Positions 42,198 through 52,477 are shown, numbered from the stretch's first letter. The stretch is DNA of 64,000 bases from Mangrovimonas cancribranchiae (GCF_037126245.1 NZ_CP136925.1:1108001-1172000); one strand, 5' to 3'. Translations and numbers: made by a program. Notes: generated by a model not told the origin, from the sequence alone.

Positions 42198-45107
42198 TTA
42201 ATACCAACGCCTGGAGAATAACCCAAATAAGGTTTGAAGATCAAGTGCAATAATAAAACGTATTTTTTGGTCGTAGTTAGGTTGCGCTATTTCCCATCCT
42301 AAGTTTGAGTATATAGGGAAGTAGAGTTCAAAATAATCATCTACTAAGCTAAACCGTATACCAGAATCGTAAACAAATTTAGCATTGTTGTAATGATTTT
42401 TTACAAACCCCGCATCGCCATAGGCATGAATGTATCTCCAAATGGTTGTGCTTCCATTTATTGTAGAAATCCATTGGTTGGCATAAGGTGTATTTAGTTT
42501 AGATTTAAAACCACCTTCGGCAATAATTAGCTGTTGGCTAAATAATCCTGATTCTTCGGATCTACCGTAATAGTTGTAATCGAAAAGATAATCTGTTGGT
42601 CTATCTAAAGCAAAACTGAAGTAATTAGATGTTTGGTAGGAATTGTTATAGAGAAACATTCCTGTAAATAGTCTTAGATTATATTGCCGATTTTTTTCTG
42701 TTAGCTTTCTATATTCGTATGTGAATGAGAGTTTACCAAATTTCTTGGCTAATTGTAAATCGGCATTCCATGAGTTGTAGTTTTTTAAATTAGGGTCGCT
42801 TTGCCCGTAATTCATATTAAAAACGCTATAGCTAGGTTCTTCTTCTATGTTGTAAATACCTGAAGGGTCTTCTTCACGATTTATACTTACATAACGTAGT
42901 GTTAAATACTTTTTTTTGTTGTCTCTAAGGTTTTTATGGTCTCGAAATCTAAATTGTAGGTATGGTGTGAATTCTGAGTAGGATAGTTCTGGTGCATAAT
43001 TGGAGTATTCTCCTGTTAACCCATATCTCACATAATATAAGTTGTTGTTTTTTAAATTGTGTTTGTAGCTAAATTTGGCCTTTCCTCTTAATTGTTTGCT
43101 TCGTAAGCCATAGGTTGGTCTAATATCGTAATGAAATGGTTTTTCAAGCACCGTTTTATTGGCTAGTTTAATACCTGGAGAGACGCCATCGTATAAGTTA
43201 TAATCAAATTGTGGCATAAAAAAGACTTGATTGTAATAGGGGTCTTCTATATCGGTAAATAATCTAAATTGTAAAGGTCTATTGTTTAGTAAAAAGCCTT
43301 TAGTAGATTTCCAGTTGTCTCTTAAATTAAATTCGGGAATTGACTTATCGTAGTTTAAAACTAGTTTTTCAATATTGTTGTTTGGTATAGTAACGGTTTT
43401 TTCGCCATGAATGTGTTCTACCCAATATTTTGAAATAACAGTATCGTTGTTTATGCCAAATAAAGATACAGGCATGTTGTTGTTACGCTTATTTTTTATG
43501 GTAACTTTAATGGAGTCTTTAGTGCTTTGTAGTTGGGTTATTTTAAAATCTATTTGCTTATTGGTGCTTAAGTAGTCTGTAAAAAACCAATCAATGTCTT
43601 TTGAGGTATTGTTTTTAAGTAGATTTTCAAAGTCTTTAGAATCGGTTTGTTTTAAGGCGTATTCACTTAAATATTGTTTTATAGTGTTTTCTACGGTATT
43701 AGCGTTTACAAAATCGTCTAAATAACGTAGCCCTATTCCTGCTTTATATTTATTAGCAATATTTTCGTTAAATTTTAACAGCGAATCTTTTTCCATAAGC
43801 AACGGTTGGTCTAGGTTTTCTCTAGCTATATGCATGTATAGAAAGTTATATTGATCGTTAAAATCTAATTGTGCTGCATGAAACGAACGAATACCCCATA
43901 TTTTAGATAGTGTTCCAAAGATTTTCATATTAGGATAGTATTCATCTACATATTTCATAAGAAAATATGTTTGAAGCCCATCGATAATCCATTGATCTTC
44001 TCTTGGGTTAATTATTAAGGTGTTTTCTAAGTAATTGTGTAATGCCGTTTTTAGAATTTTAAGTTCGTATTGAAATTTATCTGGAAAAGGTCGAATAAAA
44101 CTGGGTAAAAGGTTTAACCCATAAATAGGATTTTTTTTATAGTCGATGTGCGTTAGTAATAGCTTTTTATGCGGATAAGCGATTAAATTTTCTTTTAAAA
44201 ACTTGGAAACATTATCTATAACTAAAACTTTATCTACAATATGTAATTCTTCATCATCTATATTAGAAACTAACGAGAAATTTTCTGTGCCAATAGCGTT
44301 AAAGTTGCTGTGTTTTTGTAAAAATAGTCTAGAGTTTATTCTTTTTTCTCCAGTTAATATAGTTGTTATAGTGCTATCGTTTTCTGAGGTAGTTAATTCA
44401 TCTAGTTCGGAAGTTAATGTATAGCTTTTAGGGTATGTGGCTTGCAGCGTTATATTGGCTTCAGGAGCAAATAAATCGTCTAAATCTTTATTGCTGTAGT
44501 ATTGCCATTTGCCATTGAAAACGGCAGGTGTAATGTACCAATATCTTAAGTTAAAATCCTTTTCAGGAGTAAAACCGTACCTCGTAAATTTATCATTAGG
44601 TACTTGAACGATGTAATTTATTTTTATCGTGTATCTTTGGTTAGGTTGTAGAGGTGTTTGTAGTGCTACTTTAATAACATCTATATGATTTTTTAGTCTA
44701 TCAAAAAAAACAGCTTCACCATGTTGTGTGATAGACGTTACTACCGAATAGCCTCTGTCTTCATTTTTAGCAAAGTGAAATTCTGTTTTGTATTCTTCGG
44801 CAAATCTATTAGCTAAAGGTGTTGTTTTGGTGGCGTAACTATGGCTCCAATCGTTTAAATAAATAGTATCTAAAACCTTGTTTGAAGTATTGTAATAGGT
44901 TATGTTTTGTGATATTTTTATGCTATTGTTTGTAACATTGAAATCGGCTTTAATATCAATCTTATTTTGACATAACAGTGGTGTACTACTTAAAAAGAAA
45001 CTTAATATAAGTAGTAAACATGGCAAACTAGAAAGAAAACGTAATCTAAACAATCCTGAAAAGGTTATAGCAATTTTTATGGAATATAGCAGAAATTTTA
45101 AAAGCAT
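42198..45107 (-). CDS. M1-peptidase-like protein without catalytic motif, fused to a beta-barrel-like C-terminus
   Basis: A 969-residue envelope protein. A signal sequence lies in residues about 20-47 (LPCLLLILSFFLSSTPLLC). Residues 48-520 follow the M1 aminopeptidase layout, from a beta-saddle through the catalytic position to the helical region. The zinc motif is lost: where HELAH and EGF are expected, the protein reads HNYLEN (H357) and DGLQTYF (D376). Residues about 640-969 are strand-rich with many aromatic residues (YDIRPTYGLRSKQLRG, YLTLRYVSINREEDPS) and end in an aromatic residue (RRWY), as in outer-membrane beta-barrels. Binding or transport is more likely than proteolysis. The family is known in Bacteroidota as gluzincin-like, but the function is unassigned. 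Confidence 0.8.
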   Translation of the reverse strand: MLLKFLLYSIKIAITFSGLFRLRFLSSLPCLLLILSFFLSSTPLLCQNKIDIKADFNVTNNSIKISQNITYYNTSNKVLDTIYLNDWSHSYATKTTPLANRFAEEYKTEFHFAKNEDRGYSVVTSITQHGEAVFFDRLKNHIDVIKVALQTPLQPNQRYTIKINYIVQVPNDKFTRYGFTPEKDFNLRYWYITPAVFNGKWQYYSNKDLDDLFAPEANITLQATYPKSYTLTSELDELTTSENDSTITTILTGEKRINSRLFLQKHSNFNAIGTENFSLVSNIDDEELHIVDKVLVIDNVSKFLKENLIAYPHKKLLLTHIDYKKNPIYGLNLLPSFIRPFPDKFQYELKILKTALHNYLENTLIINPREDQWIIDGLQTYFLMKYVDEYYPNMKIFGTLSKIWGIRSFHAAQLDFNDQYNFLYMHIARENLDQPLLMEKDSLLKFNENIANKYKAGIGLRYLDDFVNANTVENTIKQYLSEYALKQTDSKDFENLLKNNTSKDIDWFFTDYLSTNKQIDFKITQLQSTKDSIKVTIKNKRNNNMPVSLFGINNDTVISKYWVEHIHGEKTVTIPNNNIEKLVLNYDKSIPEFNLRDNWKSTKGFLLNNRPLQFRLFTDIEDPYYNQVFFMPQFDYNLYDGVSPGIKLANKTVLEKPFHYDIRPTYGLRSKQLRGKAKFSYKHNLKNNNLYYVRYGLTGEYSNYAPELSYSEFTPYLQFRFRDHKNLRDNKKKYLTLRYVSINREEDPSGIYNIEEEPSYSVFNMNYGQSDPNLKNYNSWNADLQLAKKFGKLSFTYEYRKLTEKNRQYNLRLFTGMFLYNNSYQTSNYFSFALDRPTDYLFDYNYYGRSEESGLFSQQLIIAEGGFKSKLNTPYANQWISTINGSTTIWRYIHAYGDAGFVKNHYNNAKFVYDSGIRFSLVDDYFELYFPIYSNLGWEIAQPNYDQKIRFIIALDLQTLFGLFSRRWY

Positions 45108-45147
45108 GGCATCAATAAAATGTTAAAATACCATGCTTTTAAAGTTA

Positions 45148-45837
45148 TTAGAAGTTAGGACTTAAGCCGTATTTGTTATAGAAGCTATCTAAAATAGTAA
45201 TAACTTCATCTGCTGTGTCTACAACATGTATTAAACTTAAATCTTCTGGGCTAATATTATTGTTAGCTTCCAGTAAGGTAGATTTTACCCAATCTATTAG
45301 GCCATTCCAGAAATCTGAACCTACTAGAATAATGGGAAATTTTTCAATTTTTTTAGTTTGAATTAGTGTAATCGCTTCAAAAAGCTCATCTAGAGTTCCA
45401 AAGCCACCAGGCATGACAACAAATCCTTGAGAGTATTTTACAAACATAACTTTTCTAACAAAAAAGTAGTCGAAATCAAGGCTTTTGTTGGAGTCTATAT
45501 ACGGATTATCATGTTGTTCGAATGGGAGTTCGATATTTAATCCAACCGATGTTCCACCAGCAATATGTGCGCCTTTATTACCAGCTTCCATAATTCCAGG
45601 GCCACCGCCAGTTATAACACCATAACCATGATCTACAATGTTTTTTGCAATGTCTTCTGCTAATTTGTAATATTTATGATCTGGTTTTGTTCTTGCCGAT
45701 CCAAAAATGGAAACACATGGCCCAATACGACTTAATTTTTCGTAGCCATTAACAAACTCTCCCATAATCTTAAATATCGCCCAGGAGTCGTTTGTTTTTA
45801 TTTCATTCCATCTTTTATGATGTTGTTCTTTTCTCAT
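45148..45837 (-). CDS. LOG-family (TIGR00730) nucleotide phosphoribohydrolase
   Basis: A 229-residue protein of the LOG family, which hydrolyses nucleoside 5'-monophosphates (cytokinin-type or AMP) to base and ribose phosphate. Family motifs: ISIFGSART at the first strand, VITGGGPGIMEAGNKGA, and the catalytic PGGFGTLDELFEAITLIQ (PGGxGTxxE) near residues 140-157. It is 36 bases downstream of uvrA on the same strand. LOG proteins often carry out nucleotide salvage and not DNA repair, so the association may be incidental. Confidence 0.93.
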   Translation of the reverse strand: MRKEQHHKRWNEIKTNDSWAIFKIMGEFVNGYEKLSRIGPCVSIFGSARTKPDHKYYKLAEDIAKNIVDHGYGVITGGGPGIMEAGNKGAHIAGGTSVGLNIELPFEQHDNPYIDSNKSLDFDYFFVRKVMFVKYSQGFVVMPGGFGTLDELFEAITLIQTKKIEKFPIILVGSDFWNGLIDWVKSTLLEANNNISPEDLSLIHVVDTADEVITILDSFYNKYGLSPNF

Positions 45838-45873
45838 ATATAATCTTATTTTTATTTTGGTTTTTGCAACAGA

Positions 45874-48705
45874 CTAAGTTAGTTCTTTTTTTAAGAATTT
45901 AGCGGTATAACTTTTTTTGTCTTTAATAATTTCTTCTGGAGTACCTTCTGCGACTATTTTTCCACCGCATTTTCCGCCTTCATAACCAATGTCGATAATA
46001 TGATCCATCATTTTAATAACATCTAGGTTATGCTCGATAATTAATACTGTATTTCCTTTATCGGCTAATTTGTTTAACACTTGCATGAGTACTCGAATAT
46101 CTTCAAAATGAAGGCCTGTTGTAGGTTCGTCTAGAATATAAAAGGTGTTTCCTGTAGCGCGTTTACTAAGCTCGGTAGCTAATTTTATACGTTGTGCTTC
46201 GCCACCAGAAAGCGTTGTGCTTTGTTGTCCTAACGTGATATACCCTAAGCCTACATCTTTTATGGTTTTAACTTTTTTATGAATTTTAGGAATGTGTTCA
46301 AAAAACTCGACGGCTTCATTTATAGTCATTTCTAAAACATCGCTAATAGACTTTCCTTTGTAGCGTATTTCTAGGGTTTCTCTATTAAAACGTTTGCCTT
46401 GACAGGTTTCGCAATCCACATAAACATCTGGAAGAAAATTCATTTCTATTACTCGTAAACCACCACCTTGACAGGTCTCGCATCGTCCGCCTTTAACATT
46501 AAAGCTAAATCTACCGGGTTTGTAACCACGAATCATAGCTTCAGGAATTTTAGCAAATAAACTTCGTATTTCACTAAATACGCCAGTATAAGTTGCTGGG
46601 TTACTTCTAGGAGTTCTTCCTATAGGAGATTGGTTAATGTCTATGACTTTATCGATATGCTCAAGACCCGTTATTTTTTTGTATGGCATAGGTTTTTTTA
46701 CCCCGTTAAAGTAGTGCGCATTCATAATAGGGTAGAGGGTTTCGTTTATTAAGGTGGATTTTCCACTTCCAGAAACACCAGTTACACCAATCATTTTTCC
46801 TAATGGAAATTTAACGGTAACATTCTTTAAATTATTACCTGTACAGCCAGAAAGTGTTATAAATTTGCCGTTGCCTTTACGTCGCTTTTTTGGTACTTCA
46901 ATTTCTTTGGTGCCGTTTAGGTAATCTGCCGTTAGGGTATGATGTTTTTTTAATTCCTCTGGATTACCAATACTTATAATTTCACCACCATGTTTTCCAG
47001 CTTTTGGGCCAATATCAATTACATAATCGGCACGCTCAATCATGTCTTTGTCGTGTTCAACTACAATGACTGAATTTCCAACATCGCGAAGCGATACAAG
47101 TGAATTGATTAATTTTTCGTTATCCCGTTGATGCAATCCAATACTGGGCTCATCTAAAATATAAAGTACACCAACAAGCTGAGACCCAATTTGTGTGGCT
47201 AAACGAATACGTTGTGCCTCGCCGCCGGAAAGTGTTTTAGAACTTCGGTTAAGGGAAAGATAATCTAAACCAACATCCATTAAAAACTGTAATCTGGTAG
47301 AGATTTCTTTAATAATTTCTTCTGAAATTTTTAATTGAGCTCCAGAAAGTTGTTTAGGGAGTTTGTTAAACCATTGGGTTAAATCGGAAATATCTTTATT
47401 TGCCAATTCGGCAATATTTAAATCGTTCACTTTAAAGTAAAGCGATTCTTTTCTTAATCTAGACCCTTTACATTCTGAGCAAGTTACTTTATCCATGTAC
47501 TCTTTTGCCCAACGTTTTAAAGAGGTACTGTCGGCGTTTTTATATTGACTTTCGATAAAATTAGCAACCCCTTCAAAATCTATTTTATAATCTCTAGTTA
47601 CGCCTAGAGTTTTACTTTCAACAGAAAATTGATCGTTGCCGCCATATAAAATAACATGTTGGGCTTCTTTAGGAATATCTTTGTAAGGATCGTTTAGCGA
47701 AAACTTATAGCGTTGCGCAATAATTTCTAATTGTTTAAAAATCCAGCTCTTTTTTTCTGAACCATGTGGTGCTAAAGCGCCAGCGGCAATAGATTTTGAG
47801 TCATCTGGGATAATTTTAGTTTCGTTAACCTCATATAGTGTTCCTATGCCATTACATTTTGGGCAAGCTCCTTTAGGCGAATTAAACGAGAAATTATTTG
47901 GTTCTGGATTTGGATATGAAATACCGGAACTTGGACACATTAAATTTCTACTAAAATATCGCGTTTCTTGTGTATCATGATCTATAACCATAAGCACATC
48001 ATCGCCATGATACATGGCAGTATTTATGGTTTCGGTTAGGCGTTTATCGTTATCTGCATGATCATCAATTTTAAGTCTATCAATAACAATTTCAATGTCA
48101 TGTGTTTTATAACGATCTAGTTTCATCCCTTTTACAAGGTCGCGAATTTCTCCATCTGCTCTAACTTTTACAAAACCTTGTTTTGCAATTTGTTCGAATA
48201 ATTCGCGGTAGTGTCCTTTTCTAGAGCGAATAACGGGAGCTAAAATGTTAATGCGTTTTCCGTGATAACTTTCTATAATAAGTTGCTTGATTTGCTCGTC
48301 GTTATAGCTAACCATTTTTTCGCCAGTATTATAACTGTAAGCATCGCTAGCACGCGCAAATAGGAGTCTTAAAAAATCGTAAATTTCGGTAATGGTACCT
48401 ACGGTAGACCTTGGCGACTTACTGGTGGTTTTTTGTTCTATAGCAATTACAGGAGAAAGGCCGTCAATTTTATCTACATCGGGACGTTCTAATCCACCTA
48501 GAAATTGTCTGGCATAAGCCGAAAATGTTTCAATATAACGACGTTGTCCTTCGGCATAAATAGTATCAAAAGCTAGAGAGGATTTTCCAGACCCTGATAA
48601 TCCTGTTATAACCACTAATTTGTCACGAGGGATCGTAACATCTATATTTTTTAAGTTATGGACTCTAGCACCCTTAACTTCAATATGTTCTTCAAACTGA
48701 CTCAT
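45874..48705 (-). CDS. uvrA: Excinuclease ABC subunit A
   Basis: A 943-residue nucleotide-excision-repair damage sensor with two ABC ATPase halves. Walker A motifs are [19 protein letters not shown] (N-terminal) and [17 protein letters not shown] (C-terminal). The ABC signature motifs [13 protein letters not shown] and [13 protein letters not shown] are both present. The zinc-binding modules appear as CSECKGSRL and CETCQGGGL...CETCQGKRF. The first zinc loop reads CPSSGISY, without its usual second cysteine. The start [20 protein letters not shown] (48705) is preferred over an upstream TTG at 48723 because a TACATTTG promoter element (48728-48721) overlaps that region. The LOG gene follows 36 bases downstream. 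Confidence 0.97.
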   Translation of the reverse strand: MSQFEEHIEVKGARVHNLKNIDVTIPRDKLVVITGLSGSGKSSLAFDTIYAEGQRRYIETFSAYARQFLGGLERPDVDKIDGLSPVIAIEQKTTSKSPRSTVGTITEIYDFLRLLFARASDAYSYNTGEKMVSYNDEQIKQLIIESYHGKRINILAPVIRSRKGHYRELFEQIAKQGFVKVRADGEIRDLVKGMKLDRYKTHDIEIVIDRLKIDDHADNDKRLTETINTAMYHGDDVLMVIDHDTQETRYFSRNLMCPSSGISYPNPEPNNFSFNSPKGACPKCNGIGTLYEVNETKIIPDDSKSIAAGALAPHGSEKKSWIFKQLEIIAQRYKFSLNDPYKDIPKEAQHVILYGGNDQFSVESKTLGVTRDYKIDFEGVANFIESQYKNADSTSLKRWAKEYMDKVTCSECKGSRLRKESLYFKVNDLNIAELANKDISDLTQWFNKLPKQLSGAQLKISEEIIKEISTRLQFLMDVGLDYLSLNRSSKTLSGGEAQRIRLATQIGSQLVGVLYILDEPSIGLHQRDNEKLINSLVSLRDVGNSVIVVEHDKDMIERADYVIDIGPKAGKHGGEIISIGNPEELKKHHTLTADYLNGTKEIEVPKKRRKGNGKFITLSGCTGNNLKNVTVKFPLGKMIGVTGVSGSGKSTLINETLYPIMNAHYFNGVKKPMPYKKITGLEHIDKVIDINQSPIGRTPRSNPATYTGVFSEIRSLFAKIPEAMIRGYKPGRFSFNVKGGRCETCQGGGLRVIEMNFLPDVYVDCETCQGKRFNRETLEIRYKGKSISDVLEMTINEAVEFFEHIPKIHKKVKTIKDVGLGYITLGQQSTTLSGGEAQRIKLATELSKRATGNTFYILDEPTTGLHFEDIRVLMQVLNKLADKGNTVLIIEHNLDVIKMMDHIIDIGYEGGKCGGKIVAEGTPEEIIKDKKSYTAKFLKKELT

Positions 48706-48720
48706 AAAACCGCAAAGTTG

Positions 48721-48728
48721 CAAATGTA
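48721..48728 (-). promoter_or_regulatory. Candidate -7 element of uvrA
   Basis: TACATTTG matches TAnnTTTG, 15 bases upstream of the preferred uvrA ATG at 48705. No clear TTTG -33 is visible at the expected spacing. No LexA-type operator was recognised. Confidence 0.45.
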
Positions 48729-48803
48729 CTTAATTTGAGATGAAAAATGAAGGCAGATACAATTTGATAAAGGATATTAATTGGTATTAATAATTACGTG
48801 TCA

Positions 48804-49406
48804 TTATGAGTTAATACGTTTTTCAATATCCTGACGCTTAATTGCTGTAAAAGCCATAAGTTCTTTAAAAAAAGCTGTGAATTCTTTTTCAAATTCTCTG
48901 TAGTATTCTTTTAGCTCGTTAGTGGCCTTATCCATACCAGAGATATTATTGGTACGTCTATTCATGCCATCTAGTACTTTTTGAATGCCTTCAATGTTGG
49001 CGTAGTTTAATAGCCAATTATCAGAAATCATATACGGCATCATACGTTGGGTTTTTACCGGAAGTAAATCAACATGTTTTTCAAGTGAATTATAAAAGTT
49101 TTCAACATAAATAGATAATGGCGTTTCACAGTAATTACTCCAGTTTTTTGCTAAAAAATGATCGTATAAAATATCAACAATAACACCGCTATAATGACTG
49201 TAGTTTTTATGCAATCTTTTGGTGCTTTGCCTTACAATAGGATGCGCATCGGTAAAGGTGTCTATTTCTCTGTGAAGTAAAATACCTATCTGTACTTCTT
49301 TAGGGTGTTCTTTATATTTTTTACCGCGAATACCATCGGCTATAAAGTTGCCTATAGTAACTAATTCGTTATCTCCAGAAAGATAAATATGTGCTAGGAA
49401 ATTCAT
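48804..49406 (-). CDS. Acyl carrier protein phosphodiesterase-like protein
   Basis: A 200-residue HD-like protein of the AcpH (ACP phosphodiesterase) family, which removes 4'-phosphopantetheine from holo-acyl carrier protein. The opening MNFLAHIYLSGDNELVTIGNFIADGIRG and the block LHREIDTFTDAHPIVRQ, followed by SHYSGVIVDILYDHFLAKNW, carry the His and Asp residues characteristic of the family. Length is within the family range. Several Bacteroidota proteins of this family are annotated only by homology, so the activity is likely but unproven. Confidence 0.88.
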   Translation of the reverse strand: MNFLAHIYLSGDNELVTIGNFIADGIRGKKYKEHPKEVQIGILLHREIDTFTDAHPIVRQSTKRLHKNYSHYSGVIVDILYDHFLAKNWSNYCETPLSIYVENFYNSLEKHVDLLPVKTQRMMPYMISDNWLLNYANIEGIQKVLDGMNRRTNNISGMDKATNELKEYYREFEKEFTAFFKELMAFTAIKRQDIEKRINS

Positions 49407-49453
49407 TTTTCTAATTTACAAATTCATAATAAAGAATTACAGTTATTTCCTAT

Positions 49454-49461
49454 TATATTTG
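49454..49461 (+). promoter_or_regulatory. Candidate -7 element of glmM
   Basis: TATATTTG matches TAnnTTTG and lies 18 bases upstream of the ATG at 49480. It overlaps an alternative upstream TTG start (49459), which supports the ATG. Confidence 0.5.
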
Positions 49462-49479
49462 TTGGAAAATAGAATACTT

Positions 49480-50868
49480 ATGACACTTATAAAATCAATT
49501 TCAGGAATACGAGGAACCATAGGCGGGAAAGTAGGGGATAACCTTACACCAATTGATGCCGTAACGTTTGCAGCAGCCTATGGTACTTGGGTAAAACAAC
49601 AACGAAAAAAAGAGGATTATAGGGTGGTTGTAGGGCGAGATGCGAGGTTGTCTGGCCATATGGTTCAAAGTTTGGTTATGCAAACCTTAGTAGGTATGGG
49701 AATTCATGTTATTGATTTGGATTTATCTACAACACCAACAGTTGAAATGGCTGTACCTATGGAACATGCCGATGGTGGTATTATTTTAACGGCAAGCCAC
49801 AACCCCAAGCAGTGGAATGCTTTAAAGTTATTAAATGCTAAAGGCGAGTTTTTAAATGCCGAAGAAGGTAAGAAAATACTAGAAATAGCAAATTCTAATG
49901 ATATTGCTTTTGCTGAAGTTAATGATTTAGGCGTTATTACAAAAAATCAAGCCTATTTCGATTTACATATAGAAGAAATTTTAAAACTTGATCTTGTAGA
50001 TGTTGCCGCTATAAAAAAAGCTAACTTAAAAGTGGTTATAGATGCGGTGAATTCTACAGGAGGAATTGCCATTCCATTACTTTTAGATGCGCTTAATGTG
50101 GATTATGTTAAGCTATACTGCGAACCAACAGGGCATTTTCCACATAACCCAGAACCGCTAAAAGAACATTTAACCGATTTATCAGAAGCTGTTGTAAAAG
50201 AACATGCCGATTTTGGAATAGTCGTCGATCCAGATGTAGATCGTTTAGCATTTATGGACGAAAACGGCGAGATGTTTGGTGAAGAATATACTCTAGTAGC
50301 TTGCGCCGATTATGTGTTAAGTAAAACGCCTGGTAATACGGTTAGCAATATGAGCTCTACGCGTGCCTTGCGAGATATTACCGAAACGCATGGAGGAACA
50401 TACGAAGCTAGTGCTGTAGGTGAGGTAAATGTGGTGACTATGATGAAGAAAAACAACGCTATAATAGGTGGTGAAGGAAACGGTGGTATTATTTTACCTG
50501 AATTGCATTATGGTCGCGATGCTTTGGTTGGGATTGCGTTATTTTTAAGTTTATTAGCCGAGAAAAAAATAGCGGTCAGTAAACTTAAAGCATCGTATCC
50601 AAACTACTTTATGAGCAAAAAGAAAATTCAGTTAACACCAGACTTAAATGTAGATGCTCTTTTAAAAACTATTGAAGAAAAATACAGTAAAGAACATCCA
50701 ACGACTATAGATGGTGTAAAAATAGATTTTGCAGATAGTTGGGTACATTTACGAAAAAGTAATACCGAGCCTATTATAAGAATTTATACCGAAGCTAAAT
50801 CGCAAGACGAAGCTAATAATTTAGCAGATAGATTTATAGAAGAGCTTAATGCTTTAGCCAATAAATAA
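49480..50868 (+). CDS. glmM: Phosphoglucosamine mutase
   Basis: A 462-residue alpha-D-phosphohexomutase that interconverts glucosamine-6-phosphate and glucosamine-1-phosphate for UDP-GlcNAc, and so peptidoglycan and lipid A synthesis. Motifs in order: the phosphoserine loop TASHNPKQWNALK, the magnesium site VVDPDVDRLAF, the sugar loop IIGGEGNGGIIL, and the phosphate-binding loop RKSNTEPIIRIYTEA near the C-terminus. The start MTLIKSISGIRGTIGG (49480) is favoured over an in-frame TTG at 49459 because a TAnnTTTG element covers the latter. Bacteroidota GlmM resembles archaeal phosphomannomutase-like enzymes, so a broader hexomutase activity cannot be excluded. Confidence 0.92.
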   Translation: MTLIKSISGIRGTIGGKVGDNLTPIDAVTFAAAYGTWVKQQRKKEDYRVVVGRDARLSGHMVQSLVMQTLVGMGIHVIDLDLSTTPTVEMAVPMEHADGGIILTASHNPKQWNALKLLNAKGEFLNAEEGKKILEIANSNDIAFAEVNDLGVITKNQAYFDLHIEEILKLDLVDVAAIKKANLKVVIDAVNSTGGIAIPLLLDALNVDYVKLYCEPTGHFPHNPEPLKEHLTDLSEAVVKEHADFGIVVDPDVDRLAFMDENGEMFGEEYTLVACADYVLSKTPGNTVSNMSSTRALRDITETHGGTYEASAVGEVNVVTMMKKNNAIIGGEGNGGIILPELHYGRDALVGIALFLSLLAEKKIAVSKLKASYPNYFMSKKKIQLTPDLNVDALLKTIEEKYSKEHPTTIDGVKIDFADSWVHLRKSNTEPIIRIYTEAKSQDEANNLADRFIEELNALANK

Positions 50869-50873
50869 AAAGG

Positions 50874-51764
50874 TTATTGAAATTCTTTGGGCACTTTATT
50901 GCGGTGTTTCCAGCGTTTGTGTGTCCAAAGATAATATCTAGGATCGTCGTAAATTTGTTTTTCAACTAACTTTAAAAACGCATCGGTAATAGTATAATCT
51001 GGATACTCATTAGGTGTTTCGGTAATGGTTTTAAAGGTGGCTTGGTAATGACCTCGTTTTACTTTTTCAACATTAAAAAATACAACAGCCATATCTAACT
51101 TTTTGGCTAACATTTCGGCACCAGTATGCACAGGAACTTTTATACCCATAAATTCTGTCCAATGAAACGCTTTATGTGCTTTTGGAGATTGGTCTGAAGC
51201 AAAACCACTAATAGATAATTCACCATCTTTTTTCGATTTTATAAGTGTAGGAATAGTCTCTTTGGTAGTAATAAGATGGGTGTTATATCTCGCTCTTATA
51301 CGCTTAACTAAACGGTCAAAATAGTCGTTAGCTAGTTTTTTATAAATACCATAGCCTTTGTGTTTAACATGCTTTTGCATAATAAAAATCCATTCCCAAC
51401 TTGCATAATGGGCACACATTAATACAATACTTCGGTTTTTTTTGCCAAGCGTATTTATAACGTCGATATTAGTAAACTTAAATCGCTTGTTCATTTCGGC
51501 TTCTGAAATAGTCATCGATTTTATCGATTCTAAAATCATATCGCATAAATGATGATAAAAAGCACTAGTTATTGATTGAATTTCTACCTGCGACTTATTA
51601 GGAAATACTAATTTTAAGTTCTCTTTTACAGTTTTCTTTCGGTACCCAAAAATCTTGTATAAGAAAATATAAAGGATGTCCGAAATAAAGTAAAGTATTC
51701 TAAAGGGAAGGATAGAAATAAGCCATAAAAACGGATAAATTATAATGTAAGCGAGAAATTGCAT
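50874..51764 (-). CDS. LpxL/HtrB-like lysophospholipid (lipid A) acyltransferase
   Basis: A 296-residue inner-membrane acyltransferase resembling the late lipid A acyltransferases LpxL/LpxM. The N-terminal membrane anchor spans about residues 5-35. The catalytic HX4E motif is HYASWE near residue 138. The FASDQSPK motif and the conserved RYYLWTHKRWKHR block near the C-terminus are typical. It likely adds a secondary acyl chain to lipid A precursors. It is convergent with glmM (5-base gap) and divergent from the rhomboid gene, with overlapping promoters. Confidence 0.92.
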   Translation of the reverse strand: MQFLAYIIIYPFLWLISILPFRILYFISDILYIFLYKIFGYRKKTVKENLKLVFPNKSQVEIQSITSAFYHHLCDMILESIKSMTISEAEMNKRFKFTNIDVINTLGKKNRSIVLMCAHYASWEWIFIMQKHVKHKGYGIYKKLANDYFDRLVKRIRARYNTHLITTKETIPTLIKSKKDGELSISGFASDQSPKAHKAFHWTEFMGIKVPVHTGAEMLAKKLDMAVVFFNVEKVKRGHYQATFKTITETPNEYPDYTITDAFLKLVEKQIYDDPRYYLWTHKRWKHRNKVPKEFQ

Positions 51765-51778
51765 GAATAAATTTTAGC

Positions 51779-51807
51779 TTTGCAGATGCAAATATATGCT
51801 ATATTTG
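51779..51807 (+). promoter_or_regulatory. Promoter of the rhomboid gene
   Basis: TTTG (51779-51782), a 17-base spacer and TATATTTG (51800-51807) match the Bacteroidota consensus exactly. The ATG at 51827 follows 19 bases downstream. Confidence 0.8.
51789..51796 (-). promoter_or_regulatory. Candidate -7 element of the LpxL-like gene
   Basis: TATATTTG on the minus strand fits TAnnTTTG. The ATG at 51764 lies 24 bases downstream. The element lies inside the spacer of the divergent rhomboid promoter, so RNA polymerase cannot use both at once. Confidence 0.6.
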
Positions 51808-51826
51808 ATTGATAATATTTACAATT

Positions 51827-52477
51827 ATGAGCAATTTAAGTTTTGTAACACTTGTACTAATAGCTGCCAACGCTATTATTTCTTTCAAAGGATTTAACGA
51901 TTATAGTTTTTTTGAAAAATACAAGTTTAATATTGGTGGAATAAGACGAGGAGAACAATTTAGAATGTTTAGTAGTGGCTTTTTACATGTAGATACGACA
52001 CACTTGTTTTTTAACATGTTTACACTTTACATTTTTGCCGATGTGGTTATTAATAACATGTCTGTCATTAATTTTATCATTATCTATTTAGGAAGCTTAC
52101 TTTTAGGTAATTTGTTGTCGTTATATTTTCATAAAGATGAATTTCATTATAGTGCTGTTGGTGCAAGTGGTGCTGTTATGGGAATTATTTATTCTGCTAT
52201 TTTACTTCGTCCCGATATGGATTTGTATATGTTTTTTATACCAATACCAATACCGTCATACATTTTTGGTATTGGTTATTTATTGTATACTATTTACGGT
52301 ATGAAAAATCAAGTAGGTAATATAGGACACGATGCACATTTTGGTGGCGCTATTGGTGGGTACGCTATAACATTGCTGTTAGCACCATGGTTATTTAAAA
52401 CCAATTTAATTATGATTGTATTGTTAGCCTTACCAATTATATTGCTATTTGTACTTAAAAAAATGAATAAGATATAA
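51827..52477 (+). CDS. Rhomboid-family intramembrane serine protease
   Basis: A 216-residue, six-transmembrane protease. The nucleophile is in the GASGAVMG motif near residue 112, and the second dyad member is the histidine in GHDAHFGGAIGG near residue 165. The N-terminal HLFFNMFTLYIFADVV segment holds the conserved His and Asn of the oxyanion region. The start MSNLSFVTL at 51827 is chosen because a canonical promoter lies immediately upstream; a longer in-frame start at 51809 would fall within the expected transcription start area. Rhomboids cleave membrane-spanning substrates; none can be named here. Confidence 0.92.
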   Translation: MSNLSFVTLVLIAANAIISFKGFNDYSFFEKYKFNIGGIRRGEQFRMFSSGFLHVDTTHLFFNMFTLYIFADVVINNMSVINFIIIYLGSLLLGNLLSLYFHKDEFHYSAVGASGAVMGIIYSAILLRPDMDLYMFFIPIPIPSYIFGIGYLLYTIYGMKNQVGNIGHDAHFGGAIGGYAITLLLAPWLFKTNLIMIVLLALPIILLFVLKKMNKI

